Assembly (NCBI GenBank): GCA_937967345.1
Contig: CALBTN010000104.1
Span: 1 to 39,764, forward strand
Direction: 5' to 3'
Source of the DNA: an uncultured Rubrivivax sp.
GTDB lineage: Bacteria; Pseudomonadota; Gammaproteobacteria; Burkholderiales; Burkholderiaceae_C
Length of the DNA: 39,764 nt
The notes below the pieces were generated by a model. That model ran no database searches. It had not been told where the DNA came from and was given only the letters and a program-made list of their open reading frames with translations. This document shows, piece after piece, positions 16,321-24,479 of the stretch; the stretch's first letter is position 1, and every line of letters begins with the position of its first letter. Made by a program: the position numbers and the translations under genes.

Positions 16321-16360
16321 ATCTGTCGTGCCACCAGGTCCGCATGCGGGAGACCGTGCG

Positions 16361-17408
16361 ATGACCGAGACCAAGCTTCAGGAGTTCATGGGCAGGCTGG
16401 TCGGCGACATGGGCGGCGCGGCGATCATGGCCAATGTGATCCTCGGCGACGAGCTGGGGCTGTACCGGTCGATGGCGGACGGGCAGCCGGTGACGCCGGA
16501 CGAACTCGCCGCGCGCACCGGCTGCCACCCCAGGCTGGTGCGCGAGTGGCTCAACGCCCAGGCGGCCAGTGGTTACGTCGAGCATGAGGCCGGGCGCTTC
16601 CGCCTGCCCGAGGAGCAAGCGCTGGCGCTGGCGGTCGAGGACTCGCCGGTGTACGTCGCCGGTGGCGCCAGCGTGCTGTCCAGCATGTTCCTGGACAAGG
16701 ACAAGCTGGTGGCAGCGATGCGCGGCAATGGCGCCTTGTCCTGGGCCGACCATCACCCTTGCCTGTTTTCGGGTACCGAGCGCTTCTTCCGCCCGGGCTA
16801 CAAGGCCAACCTGGTCAGCAGCTGGCTGCCGGCACTGGACGGCGTGGTGCCGCGGCTCGAGGCCGGCGCAAAGGTGGCCGATATCGGCTGTGGCCACGGC
16901 GCGTCGACCATCGTGATGGCGCAGGCCTATCCGAAATCGCGCTTCCACGGGTTCGACTTCCACCAGCCTTCGATAGACCAGGCGCGCCAGCGCGCGGCCG
17001 ACGCCGGCGTGGGCGACCGGGTGGAGTTCGCCCCGCGCGACGGCGCGCCAGTTCCCGGGCGACGACTACGACCTGGTCTGCTTCTTCGATTGCCTGCACG
17101 ACATGGGCGACCCGGTGGGCGCCGCCAAGCGCGCGCATCAGGCTCTCAAGCCTGGCGGAAGCGTGCTGCTGGTGGAGCCCTTCGCCAACGACGAACTCGA
17201 TCAGAACCTGAACCCGGTCGGACGTCTGTACTACGCAGCGTCCACCTGCATCTGCACCCCGAACTCGCTGTCGCAGGAGGTCGGGCTGGGCTTGGGGGCA
17301 CAGGCCGGCGAGCGGCGGCTGCGCCACGTCTTCGCCGAGGCAGGCTTCAGCAGCTTTCGGCGCGCTACCGAGACGCCGTTCAACCTCGTGCTCGAGGCAC
17401 GCAAGTAG
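16361..17408 (+). pseudogene. SAM-dependent methyltransferase interrupted by a +1 frameshift
   Basis: The ATG at 16361 has GGGAGA 8 bases upstream. The first part has an N-terminal winged-helix/dimerisation region (DELAARTGCHPRLVREWLNA) and the SAM-binding motif KVADIGCGHGAST, then FHGFDFHQPSIDQARQRAAD. After DRVEFAPRDGA the reading frame leaves the family. One frame over, starting with the CAG at 17049, it resumes as QFPGDDYDLVCFFDCLHDMG, LKPGGSVLLVEPF and ends at 17408 (FNLVLEARK). One surplus base at about 17042-17049, in the GGCGCGCC run, explains this. It is either a real frameshift mutation or a sequencing error in a GC-rich run. Without a frame change the first frame runs on to 17494 as non-family sequence. 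Intact, it would be about 349 aa, like mycobacterial Rv2258c-type class I methyltransferases. The substrate is unknown. Confidence 0.78.
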
Positions 17409-17678
17409 CTGCAGGAAAGCCTCAGCCGTGCGGCGGCCGCGGCGCACGCTTGGGCCTGAAAGCCTTGCACACCGCAGTGTCGGTGTCAGGGTAGAGAGCG
17501 TCGTCGATCAGGTCGACGCAGCAGTTGCTCGAAAGAGCCGGCCCGGACCACGGCTCGAGGGTTGTGCACTCGGGCGCGGGCTTCGACGCACCCCCGCGCC
17601 GCAGCCTGCTGCGGGAGTCGCTCGTCTACCCGCGCGCAGCCGATTCGACGAGGAAGGCGGGCCCCGCGCCCACTTCGA
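17409..17678. other. Convergent gap between the methyltransferase and the MFS gene
   Basis: 270 bases between converging genes. Two short hairpins are visible: CGTCGA/TCGACG (17502-17518) and CCGCAG/CTGCGG (17599-17614). Either could help end transcription from one side, but neither has a U-tract. No gene is supported. Confidence 0.45.
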
Positions 17679-19268
17679 TCAACTGCCGGGTTCGGCCAGC
17701 ACCGCGCCCGGCTGCGGCTGCGCCGCAGCGCGCGGCAGACGCAGGCTGAGCAGCAGCGCCAGCGCCACCAGCGCCGCCAGCACGATGCCGACGTTGCTCA
17801 AGGCGGCATCCAGCCCCTCGGCGCTGGCGCGCTGCACCAGATCCTTGGCATCGACGCCGGCCGCAGCCAGCTTGTCGACCACTTCGGCCGGCAACTGCCG
17901 CGCGCGCCCACCGGCCGCGGTGGCGAGCTGGTCGAGCGTGGCCGCGTCCAGCCCCAGCGCCGCGGCCTGGCGCTGCAGCGCCTCGCGCGAGCGCAGCGCC
18001 AGCGTCACGCCGAATACCGCCAGCGCGGTGGATGAGCCGGTGGGGTTGCCCAGGTCGCGGAACATGCTGAACATGCCGGTGCCGGTGCCCATCTTCTCGG
18101 GCGGCACCGCGCCGAAGGCCATCTTCATCACCGCCGGCGAGTTCACGCCCATCGTCAGGCCCAGCACCAGCACCACGGCGATGATCACCCACAGCGGCGT
18201 GCGCGCGTCGATCGCCAGCAGCATCAGCACGCCGGCCAGCGTGCCGGCCAGCGCCGCGATGCTGATGGTGCGCGGGTCATAGCGGTCGACCCAGCGCCCG
18301 GCGATCGGCGCGCTGACCAGGCCGCCGCCGTACAGGAACAGCGTGACGAAGCCGAACTGCGACGCGCTGCCACCGGGCCGGTTGTTGACGAAGAAGGCCA
18401 GCGAATAGACCACGCCGCTGAAGCACAGCATGTGCAGCCAGTAGATCGCCGACGGCAGCGCGAACGCCGGCCGGCGCAGGATCTGCACGTCGACCACCGG
18501 CGCGGCGGCCGTCTTGCCATGGCGCCACAGCAGCGCGAGGCTGGCCAAGCCGACGATCACGATGACCCAGGTCAGCGGCGAGCGCGCGCCGAAGTTGGTG
18601 GCCCAGGTGGGCAGCGACAGCAGCGCGGCGATGGTCAGGAACAGCAGCACGGCGCCGACGAAGTCGAAGGGTGCGGCCTGCGCCGCCGGCTTGATCTCGG
18701 GCACCAGCAGCCGCACCGGCAGCAGGCCGATCAGCGCCAGCGCGCCGCTGATCCAGTACACGCTGGGCCAGCCGAAGCGGTCGATCAGCAGCCCGCCGAG
18801 CAGCCCGCCGCTGGTGGCGCCGAAGGTCATGGTCGCGGTCAGGATGCCCAGCGCCATGCCGCGGCGCTCCTGCGGGAACAGGTAGGTGACGTAGGCGAAC
18901 ACGCTGGGCAGGATGCAGGCCACACCGAAGCCCTGCACGAAGCGCGCGGCGATGAACACCGTGAAGCTGGGCGCGAAGGCGGCGGCGAATTCGGACGCGG
19001 CAAAGATCACCAGGCCGAAGCTGAGCACCTTGCGCCGCCCGTTCAGATCACCGTAGCGCCCCATGATCGGCGCCAGCACGGTCAGCCCGAGAAAGTAGAA
19101 CACCAGGATCAGCGCCGCCAGCGTCACCGGGATACCGAAGTGGCGCGTGATGCTGGGCAGTGCCGGCGCCTGGAAGGCCGCGGCCTCGATCGTGATGAAG
19201 GTGCCGAACAGCAGCGCGGTGTAGATGGTCCAGGGGTTGCGCGTGCTGGTGCCCGTGCTCGTGGTCAA
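17679..19268 (-). CDS. MFS transporter (DHA2-like drug/organic anion family)
   Basis: 529 aa from a TTG start at 19268 that overlaps the preceding stop as TTGA, with AGGAG 9 bases upstream. No in-frame ATG exists until well inside the protein, so TTG is favoured. It has about 12-14 hydrophobic segments. GRYGDLNGRRKVL between segments 2 and 3 is the MFS A-motif, followed by ARFVQGFGVACILPSVFAYV. A soluble stretch at the C-terminal side (about residues 430-500, LQRQAAALGLDAATLDQLAT and after) faces one side of the membrane. DHA2-type proteins export or import organic compounds by proton antiport. Its place at the end of the EtfA/Ltp2/EtfD operon suggests uptake of the pathway substrate or export of a toxic intermediate. 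Confidence 0.88.
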   Translation of the reverse strand: MTTSTGTSTRNPWTIYTALLFGTFITIEAAAFQAPALPSITRHFGIPVTLAALILVFYFLGLTVLAPIMGRYGDLNGRRKVLSFGLVIFAASEFAAAFAPSFTVFIAARFVQGFGVACILPSVFAYVTYLFPQERRGMALGILTATMTFGATSGGLLGGLLIDRFGWPSVYWISGALALIGLLPVRLLVPEIKPAAQAAPFDFVGAVLLFLTIAALLSLPTWATNFGARSPLTWVIVIVGLASLALLWRHGKTAAAPVVDVQILRRPAFALPSAIYWLHMLCFSGVVYSLAFFVNNRPGGSASQFGFVTLFLYGGGLVSAPIAGRWVDRYDPRTISIAALAGTLAGVLMLLAIDARTPLWVIIAVVLVLGLTMGVNSPAVMKMAFGAVPPEKMGTGTGMFSMFRDLGNPTGSSTALAVFGVTLALRSREALQRQAAALGLDAATLDQLATAAGGRARQLPAEVVDKLAAAGVDAKDLVQRASAEGLDAALSNVGIVLAALVALALLLSLRLPRAAAQPQPGAVLAEPGS

Positions 19269-21304
19269 GAGGCCTTCTCCTGCACTGGCGCCGGCGTTGA
19301 CGCATCGGGCAGCGCCTCGGCCACCAACTCGGCGATGTCGAAAACACGGCGCGGGCCGTCGCTGGGCACGCTGGACTGCAGCATCAGCAGACAAAACGAG
19401 CACGAGGTGGCGATCTTCTTCGCCCCGGTGTCCAGCGCTTCCTTGGTGCGCACGTCGTTGATGCGCTGGGTGCCGGGTTTGCTGCGCGCCCAGTAGTTGC
19501 ACCCGCCCGCGCCGCAGCACATGCTGTCCTTGCGGTTGCGCGGCATCTCGATCAGGCTGCCGATCGACTCGAGCACGCGGCGCGGCTCGTCGACGATGTC
19601 GTTGTGCCGCGCCAGATAGCACGGATCGTGGAAGGTGATCGACTCGGCCGCGTCGCGCGCCACCTGCAGCCGGCCGTCGGCGATCAACTGCTCGATCAGC
19701 ACCGAGTGCGGCGTCGTCTGCCAGTCAGCGCCCAGCTCGGGGTAGTAGCGGTCGAAGCTGTTGAAGCAGTGCGCGCACAGCGTGATCACCTTCTGGATCT
19801 TGCGCTCCTGGAAGGCCTCGATGTTGTCGCGCGCCATGTCGACGAACTGCATCTCGTTGCCGCCCATCTTGGCCGGGTCGCCGGTGCAGCGCGCTTCGCC
19901 CAGGATGCCGAAGGACACGCCGGCGGCATTGAGGATGCGCACCATCGCGCGCGCCACCTGCTGCGCGCTTTCCTCGTAGCGCACCGCGCAGCCGATCCAC
20001 AGCAGGTATTCGGTGGTGCCGGCCTCGAACAGCGGCACGTCCAGGCCCTTGTGCCAGTCGTCGGGGTTGGCCGCGGTGCCGACGAAGGCGTGGCCGCGCG
20101 ACTCGAGGTTGCGGTTCATCGCCGCCAGCGTGTCGGGCATCTCCGAGCGTTCCAGCACCAGATGGCGGCGGAACTCGAGGATGGCCTCGGCCGGGCTGTT
20201 GCTGACCGGGCATGCCTCGACGCAGGCGGCGCAGGTGGTGCAGTCGAAGATCGCCTCGGCGCCGATGTCGTCGATCAGCTGCGCGTCGTCGGCGCGGCCT
20301 TCGCGCAGGTAGGCCGCGCCGGTCATCATCACCTGCTTGGGCGACAGCGCCTTGCCGGTCTGCGCCGCCGGGCAGACCTCGTGGCAGCGGCCGCAGCCCA
20401 CACACGCCTCGAAGTCGAGCAGCACCTTGCCCTGGAAGTCGGCCAGCTTGGCCGCGCCGAGCACGGCGTTGTCGTCGTCGAAGTCGATCGGCGGCATCTG
20501 GATGCCCGAGCGGCGCCGCGCCAGCGCCGAGTTGGCCGGCCCGACCAGCAGGTGCGACATCGGCGTCCAGCCGATCAGCGCGATGAAGGCCAGGCCGAGC
20601 AGGCCGTGGCCCCACCACATCAGCATGTTGCCGGTGCCCAGCGCGGCCACGTCCATGCCCGACAGCAAGCGCCCCAGCGCCGCGCCCAGGAACTCGCCGC
20701 CGCGGTTCTGCCCGGGGATCGCCAGGCGGAAGGCCTCGGTGACGAAGCCGGCGACGATCGTGGCCAGCAGCAGCGCTTCCATCGGCGTGAAGCCGCGGCG
20801 CTCGCCGCCGACCAGCAGCCGCGGCAGCCTGGAGGCGCGGCGCACCAGGAAGAAGGCCGCGCCCAGCAGCATCGCGATGCCGGCGAACTCGCGGCCCCAG
20901 CGCGTCAGCCAGCTGACCCAGGCGGCGTCGTAGACATCGACGCCGAACAGCTCCAAGCCATAAGCGGCATGGCCGAGGATGGCGACGATGGCGCCGAAGA
21001 ACAGCAGCGCGTGCGCGGTGCCGGCCACCGGGCGCTTCCACAAGCGCTCGGTGAAGACCGCGCGCTGCACGAAGGCCTTGGCGTTGAAGGGCCGGCCCAG
21101 CGCCAGCGGCTGGGCGTCGGGGTCGGACGCGGCGTTGCCTTCATCGTCCTTAGCACCTTCACCCTCTTCAGCCGCCCCACCGGGTGTGGCGCGGCCGGCG
21201 GCGATGCGCGCAAGGCGGCGGCGCAGGCCCAGCGCCAGGCCGGCCAGCGCGCCGACGATCAGCAGCCCGAGCAGGGCATAGCTGAGGGCGGAGGGCGAAT
21301 ACAT
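19265..21304 (-). CDS. Membrane-bound Fe-S oxidoreductase, EtfD/EMO-like (ETF:quinone oxidoreductase role)
   Basis: 679 aa. The N-terminal part has about six membrane segments (residues about 5-255) resembling NarI-type cytochrome b subunits, with His residues such as those in FGAIVAILGHAAYG. Two 4Fe-4S clusters follow: CVGCGRCHEVC (Cys301, 304, 307, 311) and CTTCAACVEAC (Cys355, 358, 361, 365). The C-terminus has two CCG-type domains as in HdrD (CAHCFNSF; CCGAGGCNYWAR). This build is that of mycobacterial EtfD (Rv0338c) and the EtfAB:menaquinone oxidoreductases, which pass electrons from acyl-CoA dehydrogenases through EtfAB to quinone. It shares an operon with etfA, which supports that role. 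The classical FAD ETF-QO is not in the window. Confidence 0.87.
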   Translation of the reverse strand: MYSPSALSYALLGLLIVGALAGLALGLRRRLARIAAGRATPGGAAEEGEGAKDDEGNAASDPDAQPLALGRPFNAKAFVQRAVFTERLWKRPVAGTAHALLFFGAIVAILGHAAYGLELFGVDVYDAAWVSWLTRWGREFAGIAMLLGAAFFLVRRASRLPRLLVGGERRGFTPMEALLLATIVAGFVTEAFRLAIPGQNRGGEFLGAALGRLLSGMDVAALGTGNMLMWWGHGLLGLAFIALIGWTPMSHLLVGPANSALARRRSGIQMPPIDFDDDNAVLGAAKLADFQGKVLLDFEACVGCGRCHEVCPAAQTGKALSPKQVMMTGAAYLREGRADDAQLIDDIGAEAIFDCTTCAACVEACPVSNSPAEAILEFRRHLVLERSEMPDTLAAMNRNLESRGHAFVGTAANPDDWHKGLDVPLFEAGTTEYLLWIGCAVRYEESAQQVARAMVRILNAAGVSFGILGEARCTGDPAKMGGNEMQFVDMARDNIEAFQERKIQKVITLCAHCFNSFDRYYPELGADWQTTPHSVLIEQLIADGRLQVARDAAESITFHDPCYLARHNDIVDEPRRVLESIGSLIEMPRNRKDSMCCGAGGCNYWARSKPGTQRINDVRTKEALDTGAKKIATSCSFCLLMLQSSVPSDGPRRVFDIAELVAEALPDASTPAPVQEKAS

Positions 21305-21379
21305 CGATGCAGCGGGGTCGGTGAAGGGCGCGAGGCGCCGGGCCCAGCGCCGCGCTCGCGCGCGGCGGCGAAGGCTCGG

Positions 21380-22573
21380 TCAGCGCTTGAGGATAGCCGC
21401 AGTGGCGTTGCCGCCCAGGCCGTTGGTCTGCGCCAGCCCGACGCGCGCATTGGGCACCTGGCGCGCGCCGGCCTGGCCGCGCAGCTGCCAGGTCAGCTCG
21501 GCGATCTGGAATACGCCCATCGCGGTGGTGGCCTCGCCGAAGGAGACGAAGCCGCCCGAGGGGTTGATCGGCATGCGCCCGGTGGGCGTGGTCTGGCCGG
21601 CTTCGAGCAGCCGCTCGGCTTCGCCCACGTCGCACAGCCCCCATTCCTCGGGGAAGGCCAGCTCGTAGTAGCAGGTGTTGTCCTGCAGCTCGGTGAAGCT
21701 CAGCTCGCGCGGGCCGATGCCCGACTGTTCGAAGGCGCGCATCACCGCGGCCTTGGCTTCGGTGTGGAACCCATGCCCGGCCGCCACCGGGCCGGCCAGA
21801 CTGCGCGGCAGCGCGTCGTCGAAGCCGATGGTGGCCACCGTGCTGGCCGCAACCGTCACCGGCTGGGTGGTGAAGCGCCGCGCCGTCGCGCCCGAGCAGA
21901 TCACTGCGGCGGCAGCGCCGTTGGACACCGGGCAGATCTCGAACAGCCGCAGCGGGTCGCTCACGTACGGAGAAGCCAGCACCTCTTGCAGGCTGACTTC
22001 GCTGCGAAAACGCGCGTAAGGGTTGCCCACCGCGTTCTTGCGCGCCTTGACCGTGACCTTGGCGAACTGTTCTTCGGTGGTGCCGTGCTCGTGCATGCGC
22101 CGGCGTGCCAGCGCGGCCCAGAACGCCGGGCCGGGCATGCCGACGCAGCGCTGGCGCAGGTATTCGGGGTCGTTGGGGTCGGCCACGCCGCTGGTCTGGA
22201 TCATGCCCTTGGGCATGACCTCGCCGCCGACCACCAGCACCATGTCGTGCAGCCCGCCGGCCACCAGCGAATAACCGATGTTGAAGGCGTTGCCGCCGGC
22301 CGAGCAGCCGGCCGACAGGTTGTAGACCGGGATGCCGGTATTGCCGAAGTCCTCGACGACGTCGTTGCCGTTCAGGCCCCAGCCCTTGCCGCCGGAAAAG
22401 CGCGAACTCGCCGCCGCCACCGCCTGGATCTGGCGCCACGACACGCCGGCATCGTGCAGCGCAGCTTCGACCGCGCTGCGGCACAGCTCGGTCACCGACT
22501 TGTGGCCGACGACCGCATCGCCGGTCTTGCCGAAGCGGTGCATGCCCACACCGAGAACCACGACTTCCTGCAT
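21380..22573 (-). CDS. Thiolase-fold lipid-transfer protein (SCP2/Ltp2-type, likely aldolase)
   Basis: 397 aa from the ATG at 22573; the open frame extends further upstream, but MQEVVVLGVGMHRFGK is the normal family N-terminus. NLSAGCSAGGNAFNIG carries Cys90 at the thiolase nucleophile position. The other thiolase signature is altered: INPSGGFVSFGEATTAMG (336-353) has FGE where degradative thiolases have the catalytic GHP His. Loss of that His is a trait of Ltp2-like proteins, which with a DUF35 partner catalyse retro-aldol cleavage of a beta-hydroxyacyl-CoA in steroid side-chain degradation. The DUF35 protein is encoded just upstream in the same operon (22753-23178). Known family chemistry plus context suggest C-C bond cleavage; the substrate is inferred only. 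Confidence 0.88.
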   Translation of the reverse strand: MQEVVVLGVGMHRFGKTGDAVVGHKSVTELCRSAVEAALHDAGVSWRQIQAVAAASSRFSGGKGWGLNGNDVVEDFGNTGIPVYNLSAGCSAGGNAFNIGYSLVAGGLHDMVLVVGGEVMPKGMIQTSGVADPNDPEYLRQRCVGMPGPAFWAALARRRMHEHGTTEEQFAKVTVKARKNAVGNPYARFRSEVSLQEVLASPYVSDPLRLFEICPVSNGAAAAVICSGATARRFTTQPVTVAASTVATIGFDDALPRSLAGPVAAGHGFHTEAKAAVMRAFEQSGIGPRELSFTELQDNTCYYELAFPEEWGLCDVGEAERLLEAGQTTPTGRMPINPSGGFVSFGEATTAMGVFQIAELTWQLRGQAGARQVPNARVGLAQTNGLGGNATAAILKR

Positions 22574-22641
22574 GGAGGTCACCCTTTCAGTTAGTCCGCC
22601 GCACTTCGCGCGGCCCGCGATGTATGAAACGGCCAACAGCC

Positions 22642-22734
22642 TTCACCGCAGAGGAACGGAGTGACACAGAGGTACGCAGAGTTGAAACTGAACTCCTCTG
22701 CGCAAACTCTGCGTCCTCCATTCCTCTGCGGTGA
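22642..22734. repeat. Imperfect palindromic repeat element (REP/MITE-like)
   Basis: The outer arms TTCACCGCAGAGGAACGGAG (22642-22661) and the reverse complement of 22715-22734 match at 19 of 20 positions. Inside are several copies of a CGCAGAG/CACAGAG unit on either arm, and a GAGTTGAAACTGAACTC core. The element fills the 179-base gap between the thiolase and DUF35 genes. It resembles the widespread intergenic CGCAGAGG-type repeats seen in many proteobacterial genomes. No transposase gene is visible. A transcript would fold into a long hairpin, which may change the relative expression of genes on either side. Confidence 0.8.
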
Positions 22735-22752
22735 ATGCATTCGAATTGCACT

Positions 22753-23178
22753 TCAGATGCGCTTGAACTTCCACGAGGTCACGGCCTTGCCGTCCTCGTG
22801 GAACAACGGGGCGACGACCAGCTCGACGCGGCAGCCCACGTCTACCTCGCCGACGCCGTCGACCATCTGGCCGACCACGCGCAACCCGGCGTCGAGGTCG
22901 ACCACGCCGATGACGTAGGGCTTGAACGGCTCGTCGTAGCGGTGCGGCGGCGGCGGCGCGAAGTTGGCCACCGAATAACTCCACAAGGTGCCCTGGCCGC
23001 CGAAGCGGCAGGGCTGCAGATCCGACGCGGCGCAATCGGGGTTGCGGCAGTGTGACGGCGCCGGAAAGTACGGTGTGCCGCAGCCGCGGCAACGCGCGCC
23101 CAGCAGCGCGGCGCCGCCGTCTTCGGTGCCCCCCTCGGTAAACAGCCCCGGCACGCAGGCTTCGCGCACGGCAGCCAT
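22753..23178 (-). CDS. DUF35 OB-fold protein with N-terminal zinc ribbon
   Basis: 141 aa from the ATG at 23178; AAGGGG lies about 8 bases upstream and the etfA stop is 2 bases away. A zinc ribbon is formed by CRGCG (Cys30, Cys33) and CRNPDC (Cys44, Cys49). The OB-fold follows: GTLWSYSVANFAPPP, PYVIGVVDLD and VGCRVELVVAPL. DUF35 proteins and domains bind thiolase-like partners. In actinobacterial steroid catabolism the DUF35 domain of ChsH2 binds and activates Ltp2. The thiolase gene lies downstream in the same operon, beyond the palindromic repeat. The likely role is therefore the partner or substrate-channelling subunit of that enzyme. Confidence 0.9.
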   Translation of the reverse strand: MAAVREACVPGLFTEGGTEDGGAALLGARCRGCGTPYFPAPSHCRNPDCAASDLQPCRFGGQGTLWSYSVANFAPPPPHRYDEPFKPYVIGVVDLDAGLRVVGQMVDGVGEVDVGCRVELVVAPLFHEDGKAVTSWKFKRI

Positions 23179-23180
23179 GC

Positions 23181-24128
23181 TCAGCCCCTTGCCGCGCGGA
23201 TCAGCTCGGGCAGCAGCTCCACGCAGTCGCCGACCACGCCGTAGCGCGCGTAGCGGAAGATCGACGCGTCGGGGTCCTTGTTGATCGCGATGATGGTCTT
23301 GGCCGCCGAGCAGCCGGCCATGTGCTGGCTGGCACCCGAGATGCCCACCGCCACGTACAGCCCCGGACGCGTGATCTTGCCGGTCAGGCCCACCTGGCGC
23401 GACGAGTCGATCCAGCCGTCGTCGACGATGGCGCGCGAGCCGCCCCACATGCCGCCCAGCGCATCGGCCATCTGCTTGACCAGCTCGAAGTTCTCCTTCT
23501 TGCCCAGGCCGCGGCCGCCGGAGACGATGACTTCCGCGTCCTCCAGCCGCTGGCCCTGCGCCACCGGCGCCGACACCACTTCGAAGCCGGCGCGCGCGGC
23601 ACCGGCTTCGACGCTGACGCGCTGCGTGCTCACCGCCACCGGCGTGGCCAGCGGGGCATCGTGCAGCGTCGTCGTCACCACCGACACCACGTTGCGCGGC
23701 GCCTTCAGCTCGTACTCCACCTGCGTGTCGCCACCATACGCGCTGGCCTGCGCCAGCAGCCCGGCGCCGCCGGGTTGCAGCTCGAAGACGTTGGCCACCA
23801 CCGCCGCGCCAATGCGCGCGGCCAGGCGCGGCGCCACCGCACGCGCCAGCACCGTCTGGTTGACCAGGACGGTGTCGGCCGGGTGCTGCGCGCAGTAGGC
23901 GGCGAAGACCGCCACCAGCGCATCGGCGCCCTTGGGTGCGGCGTCGAGCACATCGAGCCGCTGCACGCCGTGGCTGGCCGCCAGCGGCGCGGCCGCGGCT
24001 TCGAGCGCGGCCGGGACGGCCCAGCGCAGTTCGGCGCTCTGGGCCGCGGCCAGCCGCGAGGCCAGCGTCAGCGCTTCGGCGGTGCCCCCTTCGAGGGTGT
24101 CGCCCCAGGACAGCAAGACGATCGTCAT
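23181..24128 (-). CDS. etfA: Electron transfer flavoprotein alpha subunit
   Basis: 315 aa from the ATG at 24128, with GGAG about 9 bases upstream. It holds the redox-active FAD. The C-terminal FAD domain is complete: SGGRGLGKKENF (203-214), QVGLTGKITRPGLYVAVGIS (245-264), SGASQH (264-269) and AINKDPDASIF (281-291). It is the first gene of the minus-strand block etfA-DUF35-thiolase-EtfD-MFS, and is divergent from the acyl-CoA dehydrogenase gene at 24480. Its beta subunit lies 16 kb away at 6561-7349. Splitting of the ETF pair is unusual, but both genes look intact. Confidence 0.94.
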   Translation of the reverse strand: MTIVLLSWGDTLEGGTAEALTLASRLAAAQSAELRWAVPAALEAAAAPLAASHGVQRLDVLDAAPKGADALVAVFAAYCAQHPADTVLVNQTVLARAVAPRLAARIGAAVVANVFELQPGGAGLLAQASAYGGDTQVEYELKAPRNVVSVVTTTLHDAPLATPVAVSTQRVSVEAGAARAGFEVVSAPVAQGQRLEDAEVIVSGGRGLGKKENFELVKQMADALGGMWGGSRAIVDDGWIDSSRQVGLTGKITRPGLYVAVGISGASQHMAGCSAAKTIIAINKDPDASIFRYARYGVVGDCVELLPELIRAARG

Positions 24129-24479
24129 TGTTCGCGCTCCTTGAATTCTTGCGGCTGTTCTATCGGCTATCGGGCCTCGGCGCGGCGCGATCGCGCGGTG
24201 TGCCGGGCACGGTGAAAGTCTATTGAGCCACCCCGCCGCCAAGGCAATGCAGGCGAGTCGTTCCGGGCCATTGCCATATCAATGACGGACAGCGCCGCCG
24301 CGCGTTCTTCACCGCAAATCAGCTGTCCCGATCTGCGATGACTGAGGCCAGATCCGCACCCCTTGCCGCGGCCGCGCGCAAAGGCCGCTGGCTAGACTGG
24401 CCCGAACCCAAGGCAGCACCGCTCGGTGCGTGCCGCGGCGCAGGCGCAGCGGCACCACGAGCCCCCATCGAGGACAAGC
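24129..24479. promoter_or_regulatory. Divergent promoter region between etfA and acyl-CoA dehydrogenase
   Basis: 351 bases between two divergent catabolic operons, so it must contain both promoters. GGCAATG (24243-24249) and CATTGCC (24269-24275) form a perfect 7-bp inverted repeat 19 bases apart, and the nearby CATATCAATG is the most AT-rich stretch. This could be a regulator site. I see no clear -35/-10 pair with good spacing on either strand, and no gene. Confidence 0.45.

Larger units (their letters stand above)
15995..16360. other. Gene-free regulatory stretch before the methyltransferase
   Basis: About 365 bases. The first half (16015-16230) has a coding-like composition on the plus strand (a frame reading LLRQAIELLAARARGLAL) but no start, and may be a gene remnant. 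A 6-bp inverted repeat CCGACC/GGTCGG lies at 16022-16051. The second half holds the FNR-type box and the leader hairpins listed separately, plus a self-complementary CCGCATGCGG at 16340-16349 next to the ribosome-binding site. Confidence 0.6.

Noticed and set aside
16361..17408. Programmed frameshift in the methyltransferase
   Set aside because: No slippery heptamer or following pseudoknot is evident; a surplus base in a GC run is the simpler explanation.
22643..23092. Minus-strand 149-aa open frame across the palindromic repeat
   Set aside because: It crosses the repeat element and lies in another frame than the DUF35 gene, which has a clear zinc ribbon and start.
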